From Parelaphostrongylus tenuis (Eukaryota; Nematoda; Chromadorea; Rhabditida; Metastrongylidae), in NCBI GenBank assembly GCA_019055375.1, contig JAHQIW010000152.1, positions 62,001 through 126,000 on the forward strand: a stretch of DNA of 64,000 bases. Direction: 5' to 3'. Positions 1-11,300 of this stretch are shown here, piece by piece. The notes below the pieces were generated by a model. That model had not been told where the DNA came from, ran no database searches, and worked only from the letters and a program-made list of their open reading frames with translations. A program made the position numbers and the translations under genes. How positions within the stretch are numbered: position 1 is the first letter of the stretch; every line of letters begins with the position of its first letter.

Positions 1-689
1 ATAAATCACGAGATCAAATGGAAGTCAATGTTCACAATAATAGTCTGAAAACTCCGTGATTTTCATTTTTAGTAGGCTGTTGGTCGCTATTAAATTAGTA
101 GCTTCTTATCAAAACGAGCTGCACTTGTATCCACAGCTTGTTTTATCTATTTTACTGAAAATGATCTTATTTTTTCACTTGTTCAAATTCATGTATTAGT
201 CTGCTATTGCAGACAAAAACAGCCGTCGAGGATGACCTACAAAAGTATTTGAGGTAAATTTCAATCTTATGGATAGTTTCTCATAGTGCGTACGGATGAT
301 AGATGTTATCATCTGTGTATATAAATACTTAGATCGCTCGATTCTAATATGGAAACAGCGTCCCTCATTACTTCATACCCAACTCCTCCATGTAATACAG
401 GTGTGTGCTCTCCACTACTATAGTTTTAAATTGAGAATTATCTTCAAAAGCCTACTTTTTTTTTGAAGACTCAAATGGTTTCTCCAGTATGATCGCTACC
501 CAATCAGAAAGGTGCTCTTCAAAATCTGCAGAACAGGAAGATGATTTAGGTCTGTTTCTTAAAAGTCGGCCTTATGTGTGGGCTTTTTCCAGCGCGTATA
601 TGCAACAGTAAATTTCAAAAAATATGGCGTCGATATGTTGCACTGAAATACATAAGTACTGAGTGGGTGCAAAAGTAACTGCGGTGGTG

Positions 690-835
690 TGCAAAATGGG
701 CGTCAGTAGTGTAACGTGTTAGAGCATGCGCTCCCGGATAGAGTGAAGTATGTGTTCCAGTCCCTCGAGACGCAAAAGTTTTGCACATCGCTCTACATCG
801 AAAGGTATATTTGAAAGTTCGTACCACCTCTAGGA
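690..835 (+). repeat. tRNA-derived SINE, family 1 (copy)
   Basis: The stretch matches other family 1 copies: a tRNA-like head (GTCAGTAGTG then GCATGCGCTCCCGGATAGAGTGAA), then 'AAAAGTTTTGCACATC' and 'GGTATATTTGAAA', ending in an A-rich tail before GAATTT. The same tail motifs recur near 42915 and 52685. The Pol III B-box is damaged (GTTCCAGTCCC), so it is a fossil and not a functional tRNA. Confidence 0.55.
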
Positions 836-1481
836 GCTGTTAAATAAAAAGAATTTCATTCAACTGCGGTTTGTTATTTGTAAAAATCTGCTGTTCTGAT
901 AATGTAATATATTTTCAAATAAAAGAAGTGAAAGAGAAATTGAAATCGCAACTCTTCTGCATCAATTTAATATCTTTACTTCATTCGCCACCAAATCGTT
1001 GGTAATCAAAGTAAACAGCTTCCTATTTGCCATAGGATTGACGATGGAATCGTCCTTAGTCTAAAGTAGAACCACGTAAACAAAAATGTTTGATTATAGA
1101 GGATAGTAAAATATAGTTCCAAACATTACTGGAGATATTCGCAGTAAACGATTCTGTTGGTAATGTGAAATTTACTTACTGAACTATTTGCGATTGTATG
1201 AATTTTGACAACTATATAGTTGGTAGATATGATAATGGGTCTTGTATTAGAAATGAATAAAACCACTTCGTGCTATTACTTTTTTGCTATGGATTATAAT
1301 TCAATATTCGTATTCTTTAACGAACAGTTCATTCCATTTTTTCCTATCCACATCTTTTTAGGTTCAAAACAAAGCAGCACATCGGAGAAGTCTGAGTTTT
1401 TGTTTTATTTTTCATTATCGTTATAATATATCGAGACTTAAATACCTGATTTCGTAGAAGGAATGATAGCAGAGCAATGAT

Positions 1482-1552
1482 ATAGTAGTGTAGTGGCTAG
1501 CGAGTGCTCCAAAAAGAGTGAAACGCGGGTTCAACTTCTGCTTGAGGCCCGC
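1482..1552 (+). repeat. tRNA-derived SINE, family 1 head fragment
   Basis: An A-box-like GTAGTGTAGTGGCTAGCG and a B-box-like GCGGGTTCAACTTCTG followed by TGAGGCC match the consensus head seen near 12430 and 34150. The rest of the SINE is missing or diverged. Confidence 0.5.
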
Positions 1553-1740
1553 AGTTTGCATATCAATCATTATTATTGGATGTGTAGTTATGACATTACG
1601 AAGTTGTTGTAAGAACACTAAAATAAGGAGTTTTTCATGTACGAAATCAAAATATACCTTTCGCTTCGATTGCTTTTTGAGATCTCGCTCAAAGTAGTAC
1701 TATCTAACGGCATATTTTGAGTCTTTTAGAAAATCTGTCA

Positions 1741-1800
1741 TAGCACTTATACGGTCCAGTACACGTATTTCGGCCTTCCCGGCCTCGTCAGGCGCACGGT
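1741..1800 (-). ncRNA. Hammerhead ribozyme motif, type I-like (left arm of copy 1)
   Basis: On the - strand, 1768-1791 reads CUGACGA, a 4-bp stem II (GGCC/GGCC) with loop GGGAA, then GAAA. These are the invariant bases of the hammerhead core. GAAA is followed by UACGUGUA, which fits a very short stem III and a GUA cleavage triplet. Stem I pairs poorly in this copy, so cleavage activity is doubtful even though the core is intact. Confidence 0.6.
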
Positions 1801-1963
1801 TCCTTTCGGTCCAGTCAGTTCGGTGGGGAGATATACCCCATGAAGAGGAGCCGACGCCGTAATACTTACACGTGTCGTCAAGTGAAAAATCACCGAACGG
1901 ACAGTCTTGTGCACTCGATTACTCTTGGCTGGTAATCGTAGTATGACACTTCGCTCTCCATAG

Positions 1964-2047
1964 AACTGACTGAACCGAAAGGCACCATGCAGTTAACGAG
2001 GCTGGAGGTCCGAACACGTGTACTGCCCTGTGTAAGTGCCATGACAG
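1964..2047 (+). ncRNA. Degenerate hammerhead motif (right arm of copy 1)
   Basis: This arm is the inverted partner of 1735-1820. The core is eroded: CTGACGAG is replaced by GTTAACGAG, and GAAAC by CGAACAC. The stem III and cleavage-side sequence ACACGTGTACTG is kept. It is probably inactive. Confidence 0.5.
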
Positions 2048-3084
2048 ACCCTCATGAAACGCTCAAAATGTGCTATCAGATCAAATCAAAACACTCGAAA
2101 GCTTCGAAATCCTACCAGCGAAATGAAAGAATTTTGTTACATTCGACTTGAGGAAGTAAAGGCTCAAAGGAAATGAGCCATATATGAAGTTTTCGCTCCA
2201 AAAATGTGTTCATAGCTTTTTCCAAAATGGCGCCTTCTAGGCAGTATTTAAAACAACTTCATCACTTACACTCAAGAAAAGATGGCTTTAGCAGTCTCGC
2301 TTACGATTTTGTAGGAGAAGTAGATAGTGACTTAGATTGATTAAGCCTGCTTTCAGTCTGCATCGCCACTTTACCACTCCTGAGGTGACAGCCTTCTCTT
2401 CATTGATTTCAACAAAGGTAAGCTGTGTTAATAAAGGATGGTCTAGTATCACTATCAGCATAACAGCAATGATACTAGTATCGTATTATTAACTGTTACT
2501 GTGAATCAACTTTGAAAAAAGGGCAATATAAATATAAAGTGGCCTGGATAAGAAATAAATGATAGTAAGAAAGACTATCACGAGTTTTGTGCTGTTCAGA
2601 GTCAACATCAGTCATCTCACAGTGCTGACCATGATGACACAAAGGATGGAATCTCATCACTACGTTACGTCACTTCATCGTCTGAATCGGTGTGTCAGGC
2701 TATTTTTAGAATCAGCGATAAGGGGTATTGCTCTCATTGACATGGCAAAATTCACTGAGGCTTCTGCATTGCAGTCTATTCATAATTTTTGGCAGAACAT
2801 TTCATCGCCGCGATCTCGAGGGGTCAAATGATGGCAAATCAGTATAACAATCTGAAATTCTTAACACGCAGAGGAGTTGTTGATACGGAGTTGGGATAGA
2901 ACTGAAGATCATCTGCTCCCAAGACAAGTTTTTTGTTGTGTGTTGCTGTTTTTTTACTATCCTGAAAATTACCACTTATTTTGTGATAGTGATAATTAGG
3001 GAACAGCAGGATGTGAAGAAAGTTGGACGAAATTATCCAGTCAATCGTTGTACAGTCACCAACCATTTGACTAAAGATAAAGCT

Positions 3085-3352
3085 GTCTGCGCTGATCAAT
3101 CCCTGAGAGATGGGCCATGCATTCGAGTACAAGTTTTAGCTCCTTGTGAAGTGATTGCTAGCATACCTTGCCTTTACAATGGCTCGTGTTGATCTACCGA
3201 TGTATCGAGTCAGTGCTGCTATCCTCCCAACTAAGTCTCGTACCAATTACCGACCCCAAAAGGACGAAGCGTTTGTAGAGCCACGAGCGCGAATCCGAAC
3301 AGTCGACCACATAGGCGACGTAGAGCAATTCCAATCACCGCGCATGCGATCT
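3085..3352 (-). repeat. tRNA-derived SINE, family 3 (copy)
   Basis: Read on the - strand, this matches the copy at 32590-32890: a head around GCATGCG, then the GTCGGTAATTGGTACGAGAC-type centre, and a tail with GAATGCATGGCCCATCTCTCAGGGATTGATC. Copies near 23700, 33850 and 45500 share the same order. Confidence 0.6.
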
Positions 3353-3391
3353 TACTACTAACCTATCACTATCCATGTAGATTTCTTGCAG

Positions 3392-3621
3392 TTTGCATCT
3401 ATGCAAATAGATGAGTGTGATAATATAATGTCCTCCTCAAAAGTCGATGAAGCGAACGGTGATCGCGTCGAAGTTACTTTTGGAGGTGATAACGGCGTAC
3501 AGGTATGATTACTATCCTTCACAGCTGCAATTTACTATTTACAAATTCATTAGTGATTCAGGTGACAGTTTCTTTTGTGGCGTCGGTTGATGGAGAGCCC
3601 CTTCGCTTGGCAAAGCACTGA
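3392..3621 (+). CDS. C-terminal exons of an unrecognised gene
   Basis: Two exons join in phase: 3392-3502, preceded by TTTCTTGCAG and ending CAG|GTATGA, and 3562-3621, preceded by GTGATTCAG and ending in TGA. The 59-base intron is typical of nematodes. The joined frame runs FASMQIDECDN, then SSSKVDEANGDRVEVTFGG, then VTVSFVASVDGEPLRLAKH and stop; an AATAAA lies immediately after (about 3623). If the first in-frame ATG were the start, the product would be 54 residues, but the acceptor in front suggests more exons upstream that I could not find among the repeats of 1-3391. I do not recognise the family. Confidence 0.55.
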
Positions 3622-4014
3622 AAATAAAATAGCGTTGAATACTTCAGATTCCAATAATTGCATAGTAATGACTTCGTTATTTACCTTTTCTCTTAAGTAA
3701 CACTTGATGTGAATTGGGTTCAAACCACTTGAAAGTATCTCGTAACAACAGTTTTGTAGGCTTGAACTGTATCCAATAAAGTTTCTGTGTTTTAGTATCA
3801 CTTCTGAAAATGGTTCTGGGAATGAAAAGAAGCACAAAATGACAAACTTCGAGCCAAAATTTAGGCAGTTTCAATCATTGGATAATTTTCTTCACCTCTA
3901 ATTCATTACAATATTTGGCTCATATTTCACCCTTTTCAACTATTGCGCGAATCGCAGCACTTTTAGCATTCAACTCGCGTCCTCTCCTGCTTGAATATTT
4001 CATCTTCTTCACGA

Positions 4015-4100
4015 ACGGCACAAGCTTTTGGTCGTGCACAGCTCCTTGCAATCGCGAGGATAGCCAGGCTGGAAGGTTCCGTAGGCGTTCGTTATTTATT
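4015..4100 (-). repeat. SINE family 2, partial
   Basis: CTTGCAATCGCGAGGATAGCC, followed by GGCTGGAAGGTTCCGTAGGCGTTC, matches the 3' half of SINE family 2 read backwards (compare 15062-15120 and 59030-59080). The tRNA-like head is absent. Confidence 0.5.
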
Positions 4101-4740
4101 GACGGTAAGTGTCGGGAAGCTATGTGACCAATTCTACGTCGACATGATTGTAAATCATTTTTCTCTGCTTTCTTCGTGAGCTTTCTTCAAAAGGTTGTAA
4201 AAACACTCATAAATTGTGACAACAGTATACCCTTAGAATGATTTGCGCAGACTAATAACGACGAAGGTCGAAAAATGGCCTGCGGTCATTGACATTGAAA
4301 GGATACTCCAGAAAAAAGAACAATCATATTAATAACCCAGAAAGAGTATAGATCAAACAAAACGCCGCAGTCTTAAAAAAAACATGGTCGCAGTCGACAA
4401 GCCTCAGTTCTCAGCAAAAGCTGAAGATATGTATAACGTCGAAATAAACTTTTTCTAGTAGGTGAAGATTCATGTGGAATGATGATTTCACTAAAAAAAT
4501 TGTGATGTCTAATACTCCTGATTGTAATTGTAAAATGTTGTTTTGCAATGGATTGCTCATTTACATTTGCACCTTCTAAATAGGATGCATCTCCTTTTTT
4601 TTCACTTACTCGGCAGTCAGTGACAAGATATGTGATTCAGGTAGTAACGCTGTCTAATAGAGATCACGAAATAATTATCTTCACTGACTACAAATCCAAA
4701 CCAACTCGAGTCAATTCTAAAAAAATCGATGCTTCTAACC

Positions 4741-4947
4741 TTTTCGGGACTATGGATTCAACTCTCTGCGTCTCCAACCCTCAGCGTGTTGCGTGTAGCA
4801 GTGACGTCTAACAATGGCGTCTAATCTCAGGTTCCATTGTTAAACGCCATTGATAGACGCAGCATGCTGGGATTAGACGTCATTTTTAGACGTAACCCGC
4901 TTGGGGTTAGAGAGGTAGAGGTTGGACCTATGGTCCCCAAAGCGTCA
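4741..4947. mobile_element. Palindromic MITE
   Basis: The ends are inverted repeats of about 50 bases: left GGGACTATGGATTCAACTCT followed by GCGTCTCCAACCCTCAGCGTG, right its reverse complement (GGGGTTAGAGAGGTAGAGGT then TGGACCTATGGTCCCC). Inner parts also pair (TAGACGTC, GGCGTCTAAT). Three related ends lie at 62319-62590. There is no coding capacity. Confidence 0.65.
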
Positions 4948-5179
4948 GATAGCAGCAAATATTACCTAGCACTTTGTTTTTCCATGAAAGGGTAAACAAA
5001 TGAAAAAGTTCAATCTCGGCGAAACACTTCACTAATTGCACATAGAAGCTAGTTAGGGGTGCAACATCATGTTGAATACACACTTTTCTCCATTAGGAAA
5101 AAAGTTATGACGAGCTTACCGCCTCTGAGAGGTTTTCGCAGCAACGAAGAAATCGGAAGCTGAATCATTGCAATGCATC

Positions 5180-5500
5180 TAAGGTGATCCGTGGTATAAG
5201 GTCTTCTCATAAGTTTTGTCACTAGAGCGATAAACACCAATATTATTGACCAGAAGTAGTTGAAACTGCTTAACAACGCTACTAAAATTATCCGCTATCA
5301 GCCTGAAGACATGATCAACGCCAAGCGCTACTGCATGCACCTGAGGCTCTGCAGTCAGGTTTGTCTCGTCTACGACCCTACTCCGTGACAACGCAAGGCT
5401 GCATATTGCCAAAGTGACAAAGTGGAAATTGACTGAACTGGGCTAGGAGTTGCTCAATTAAAAGCTGTATTGTCTTGACTTGTATTGCCATAAACGATCA
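5180..5500 (-). pseudogene. Decayed short-chain dehydrogenase/reductase fragment
   Basis: On the - strand an open stretch (5412 down to 5179) reads LALSRSRVVDET, then a segment ending in a valine-rich turn, then VVKQFQLLLVNNIGVYR. This follows the Rossmann order of short-chain dehydrogenases: the strand with L(A)xRS, the 'D' strand, then the fDLLVNNAG motif. Here the NNAG motif is NNIG. Upstream, near 5497, a VTGRG resembles the TGxxxGxG nucleotide loop, but the frame between is broken by a stop and the Gly pattern is incomplete. No C-terminal YxxxK part is seen. Sepiapterin reductase-like proteins are one possible parent. Most likely a fossil. Confidence 0.4.
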
Positions 5501-6504
5501 CCTCTTCCAGTCACTGGAGCACTTTCTGAGCAAGAAGAAGTTCCAAGACATCAGTCATTTGCGTAAAGATTGACAACTTTTTTAAATCCACAAATGACAA
5601 GTCTTATGAGTGCGGTTTTGATTTGTTGCCTGAAAGATGGCAAAAATGTGATAAGGCTAATGGCGCATCCTTTGAATAGTGTTGTTTAGCGAGTTTATTT
5701 TTGGTTTATAAATTTGGTGTTTATTCTTTCAATACCAAAGCTTATGGGAAGATCTAACATGTGTGAATTAACGAGGATCTATGCACGATTACTTTCAGCA
5801 GTTCCGAAAAGAATCTGCATCTCCTAATTCTTTTGGATGGAAGTAAAGGGAGCTGATATTATGGATATGGTATTCTATTACAAATCCTATCGAGTCAAAA
5901 AATTCTATTTTGTAATAAAATTGTGCCAAATCGACAAGGTTTCACTTCTTTTTCGCTCCGCAATCTTCCATAGAGAACGAGCAGTCTATAGCAGTTGCTC
6001 CGTCAAACGATTGCTATTTCCTTTGCGTCGCATATGTACACACTGTAGATAATACAACACTATGTAAAGGATGAAAAATAAATTTATCGATTAAGTAAGT
6101 TCTATCCTGTGGACATTGCCTCAAGTAATCGTAATGAGACGTAATTACCGTGTTTATCGCCCCGAGATCGCGATTAGTTGGGACAATGCCGATGGCGAAC
6201 ACCTGTCAACGGCATGGTAACTCAGCGGTCAAGGTAGATGGCGATGGTGGAGAATCACGCCCACAATGGCACTCGATTCCTCTTTACGTTCACTGCTCGT
6301 TCTCTTTATCTCCTTCCACTCAACTGTAGAAAATATTAACCAGATCAAGATATCAGCTATCAATTACCCCTTCCCATCAGTATCTCGAATCAATCACTCA
6401 TTTTTCGACGTCGTCACTCACTTGTACTGATATCAACTTATCGTTCTCTTTCATGATCAAGTTCGTACCGTGAATGCTCATGATGGTTGTTGTACATATT
6501 TTGA

Positions 6505-7219
6505 TGTAATTGGGCTGTTCGTTATAAGGATAAATCCTATCCCAAAAATCCGCGTGGCGGGTCAAATCAAGACGAGTCAAAGGGCAGTACTCTATCGCAA
6601 AGTGTGCAAGACGACTCAACTATCACTAAAACTAAAATACAGTCACTGCAAAAAAAACTTGATTGATTTATCAATCCACACAGAAAATTGCCGTCATCAG
6701 AAAGCGACTCTAGAGTGGTCAAGAAACCCGGAGTGCGCTTATTTGATGATCTTACTGGTAGGGATAGATAAAGAGATCATCGTAGTTAACACTTACTTTG
6801 CCTACATGATGAATAAGCTTATAATTGAAATAATTTCTCTGCTCAATCTCTTTCGCTACGAAACTGGCTTTATATAACTGGCGGTCATTTACCTCGACAC
6901 TGAAGTGTTTCAAAAGTCCAGAATTTTACTTATTCACAGAAAAGACTGAATTTAATTCCGCTATTGCATGTATTATTTTTACAAAAAGTATTGCAAACTT
7001 AGAGCTCGGATCATTTAGAATCTAAAGAAGATGTTTTGCTTTGTAAATCTTCCAGCGAATGAGAGTTAGCTGCAAACATAAGCGATATATTAGAGACTAG
7101 AATCGAATGATGATGGACCAATTTCGTCTCGTTCAATCGTCTCATGTTTGAAATACGAGAGCGGGAACGAACTGGAGAAACCTTATGTAATGAGCTCCAG
7201 AAATTCAAAATCACTTAAG
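6505..7219 (+). pseudogene. Exons of an unrecognised gene, last exon interrupted by stops
   Basis: Three coding-like pieces are in compatible phase. The first, about 6505-6601, ends at one of two phase-1 donors (A|GTACTC or A|GTGTGC) and reads YKDKSYPKNPRGGSNQDESKG. The second, 6701-6757, lies between GTCATCAG and G|GTAGGG and reads SDSRVVKKPGVRLFDDLTG. The third, 7019-7219, lies between CATTTAG and G|GTAAGG. The third exon stays in one frame (ESKEDVLLCKSSSE, then ELAANISDILETRIE, then FNRLMFEIRERERTGE and ELQKFKIT) but contains TGA at 7060, TGA-TGA at 7111-7116 and TAA at 7216. A small intron around 7042-7093 is an alternative reading. The sequence suggests a serine-rich linker followed by a helix. 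Function is unknown. Confidence 0.4.
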
Positions 7220-8340
7220 GTAAGGCATGAATGCGTAGCTTTGTGAACAGAAATGTGTAGTTTATACTAGTTTCCACTGAAATAGCTAAATACACCACGA
7301 GACAAGACATGCCGAACTAACATTAAAACAACTATTTTCACATCGCATCGCTGTAGAGTTGAAGTTGCCTGGTGAGTGCAAAAATATGGCGCAAATATGA
7401 AAAATAGTACCTAATTCATTATCTTCGTAGCCATTACGAGCTTCAAAACTAAGGTTTTGTACAGATGTCCTGCTTAGAGAAACGGCAAACGTTCTGTTGC
7501 TTCCCCTGAGACAGGATGTTGATGGTGCAATGGAAAACGAATCGAAATAGGAAACTCCCGATATACGTGGACCACATTTTGTAGCTTGAAAAATCAACAA
7601 ACAATGATGAACAATTTGTGAATGAATTTCGATTTTGAGAGAAAATGTTGCTAATCTTATCAAACACGGAGTAGATCGTCTTCATGGATGACGATCACAC
7701 GTTCACCATTCAAATGAGAATTATTCTGTCGTTCGCCTTCATGATGGAAGGCCATCACCATATCAGAGCTTAATGTACTGCCAGTGGAGGAGAAAATTTG
7801 ACAGTATTGTAAAAATCTGGTGACATTCCAGCCATGTTGGGACTTCACAAAGGAAGATCAGCCGCCCCTGGAAAAGGTCTATCAATAGATCTCTAGATTT
7901 TTTTAACGCGGGAAAGTGATTGTTCCGTGATAACATTTTCTCTTCCTTTTCCAATCGTTAAAATGCCTTCTGCCTAGAGGTTACTTTGTCGCATTACTAT
8001 TTCATGTACTTCTTTATGGCTGCTCTCATCTTTATGCACAATCATGGATCGAGTGACCATTTGATTCTGTTCTTATCAGAGTCTACTACCTCCATTTGAT
8101 AGCTGTTTTCTTTGATGTCAAAGATCTTTAACATTTCCAGCATTAACTATTGTCCAATCTATCATAGAATTGCCACTAAGCTCGGATTGCTTGAGAAAAA
8201 ACTTGCTGACATAGTGGTTGTAATGTTTGAGTCATTTGATAGGATCAAACCATCTGTGATTTTCATTGCTAGTGGCGTCGAGGGACACTGAACAAGACTT
8301 GATTTTCAGCGAAGTAAATTTGTTTAATGTCTTCAGAAAG

Positions 8341-11300
8341 ATGTGGCTTTTCTGGTCTATTGGTGCAATATCAACTTTACTGTTCTCGATCCTTGCGAAG
8401 GTGGAAGAAACTACAGGAGAAATAGCATTCGGTGAGTTTCTCTGACGTTGATGTTGCCTTTTCTATTTGCACTGACTAGGACAAATAGGACAAAGGTTCC
8501 GGAACTATCAATGGTATTAGGGCAGGGTAGTGTAGTGGACAGTGCTGGAATATATTAGAAAGCGAGGTGATGATCTTTAGTTCGGCTATCTCCAAGATTG
8601 TAAGGAGAGTTGTCCCGGTCAGCAATCTAGAACACTCGTAAATATCACGGAATCTTCAAAAAGCAGCCGAAGCGCTGGGTGAGATATTCAAAGACCTTTG
8701 TGAAGGATAAGCGAAGAAACAATTTGAATATAAGCAGTGATCCGATTCGCTCAATAAATTTTGACAGTGGGTCGTATAAATTGAAATAAATGAATAGCCA
8801 TTGTTATAACCAGTTAGCGGTGGATTTTATCATTGTTTTTCAAAATAGTCACATATGCCGGATTGATCGTAGATAAACAAACAGACACTTGGTCAGCTTT
8901 TCAAAAATTCAGACAGTAGAAATATATTCTAAACGAGAATAAATTTGCCGATGCATTGTTTTTGATGATCAGTAGGAATTTTTCAAAGGCTTATAGAGGA
9001 TTTCTGCTTTATAAGAGAGAGTTTGTAGAGTTATAGGAAGAAAAGAACAACTTTGCGTTGAAATAAACAATCAAAGAGGAAATGAGTTGAAATCATTACG
9101 CATTAAGGAAAAGGAGGTTGCTCAATTTAACGTGTTGGCAGCAGTTTTGAGAGGGCTTTTGATACTAGAGCTTTGTCAATTTTCAGATCAATGAAAAATT
9201 AGTACATATTTGAAATGCTACACCTCTTTTTAAATATTCGGCTTTACTTTGGTGAATGAAGCCTGAATTAGATTCATCCACCAGTTCTTTCTACTAAAGT
9301 TGCAGTGATCTTATTCATTAGTCGCATGTGGATAACAGCACTTTTAGCCTTTCATATTGCTTTTGCTTAATAGATTTATTGATATCATAACTGTGTTCCC
9401 TTTGAGTCAGTGTTAGGCAGTGATCGTCTAGATTTCTTTTTGCTTCACTATAAGCGTGTTTTGTGTTGGGCACGGACATGAGATAGCCCACAAATAAACT
9501 CCACAACACAATCAGATGCAAACCCGTAACCATACCGTTGTTGAATGTGTAGAAATGCACCGCAGTGGACGTGAAGAACGACTTGACCTTCGAAAAAGTT
9601 GTATTCATCGTTCAATCTGACAAACTTTTTGGGCAGTCGGTTAAGAGGTAATATCCATGCCAATTCTACACATTTACATTGTTACGGCAGAGTATTCAGA
9701 ATTTCAAGAAAAGACATAAAGTATAGTTTTCTCGAGTTTTTTACTCGGCGTCAATTCCTTTAGAGGGTTATTTAGCCACAGGGGATCAACGGAATCAAGA
9801 GAGGGTGCTACTGCTGAGACCTAATAGGCCAAAATAGGCGCCTATATAGCACTACACCTATCGGCTCAAAACAAGTCGTATACTTATCAGAAAGTGCAGA
9901 ATCAAAAAATGTGCTGGGTATATCTCGTTTATGGCCTTTGTATTTGGAGGTTCATGACTCTAATTCTTTTGAAATGCATCCTGTCGTTGCGCAGTATAAA
10001 TTGCTTTTAGTATGCGTTAAAAAAGAAGAATTTGGAACGGCAAACAATTAGAAATTTTTGAAGCTTGGTAAGGGGCTTAGATATGGTTTAAATATTATTA
10101 ACAAAATCGAGGCAAGTGTGCTTCTACGACTGTTCAGTTTTCTTCTCAATAATTATAGTTTTTGGTGAATTTTAGAACTCAATGCGGATAATCTTATGCG
10201 GGCTTTGGGAGCTCCGTTATGTCTTCGGAGATGTACAGATCCATTTCTCGATGAAGTTGCCAAACTGTGGGAAATGCGCAACATATCGGAGACTATTCAG
10301 CCTTTGTGTGAGTAAGTGTGAATCAATCTTGTCGCCTCTTGTTTGAACTCCGAAATCACTAAATTTGAAGTACCAGATTTGAAGTCAAACGTAAAAGTTG
10401 TGTTATAAGCAATAGCTATTCTAGATAAAGATTGGTATCACACCTCTTCCCTTTGAGGCAGTCATCAATTCGCAAAATTGAAAGTGATAGCGAGATTGCT
10501 CTTAGTAAGACACACACAGTGTGATTTAATTCAGCTGAAGTCTATATCTATACAACTGAACATTTTTATGTTATGGCCATTTTGTGAGCTTTTTGACTAA
10601 TTGGTTTAGCTGTGAGTCAAAACGCTGCCTTGAGCTTCCTAACCGTAATTCTTTTGTGAAGCTTTCTCATCACAAATCCAGCGTTTACCTTCCATATTTT
10701 TTTCCAGCTTTTATCTCTGTTCAGAAGTCATAAAAAGGCATTGGACTGCCTCCAAAAGCATGCCACATGTGATAGATACAACTTGTTCAAAACAGCCAGT
10801 AGTAGCGTCGAGAAGATGTGCGGTGAGCGAGCGCCACTTGTTGAGAAGGTCAAAGCATGTCTCGACAAGCACGGTGATATTCCTGTACAAGGTTTGTCTT
10901 AACGTTATGCAATAGTGTAGATCGCTATTAACTGTGCAGTATGGGAGGGAGGCTACGGCCGAGTAGGTTAGTGCTGTGCGCTATAAAGAAGCAATACTCT
11001 GGTACGATTACTTCCTTCAATACTCTCCCTCAGTCACCTGGTAATGCCCTAACCTGGTTACTCCCAAAATTGCAAGATCTGCACGACCAGTCTTCTACGA
11101 AAACTACGAAGAAGATTAAATCCTTGAGCAGCAGTTGATGTACATGCAAATTGTTCATAGACCTTTGGAAACCGATGGACGCGGCGAAGCAGATCGCTTG
11201 TCAGAAGTGATAGGATTCGCACAATTAATTGCAGTAACGAGTTATAGAAGTAGAAAATACGATTACCCACTGTGTGGAGCCGTGGCCAAGCGGTTGTGAT

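Larger units (their letters stand above)
1735..2047. mobile_element. Inverted-arm element with hammerhead ribozyme motifs (copy 1)
   Basis: Two arms, 1735-1820 and 1964-2047, are reverse complements of each other over about 85 bases. Both tips read CTGTCATRGCACTTA going inward. Each arm carries a hammerhead-like core: the left arm on the - strand, the right arm on the + strand. The middle (about 1866-1935) contains a segment, roughly CACGTGTCGTCAAGTGAAAA followed by GTGCACTCGATT, that recurs inside copies 2 (30694-31195) and 3 (41183-41426). No open frame is present, so it must be non-autonomous. How it moves is unknown. Confidence 0.6.

Noticed and set aside
6470..6877. 135-codon + strand open frame
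   Set aside because: It has no recognisable motif. Two better-supported exon-like pieces with splice sites lie in other frames within it, so it is most likely a shadow.
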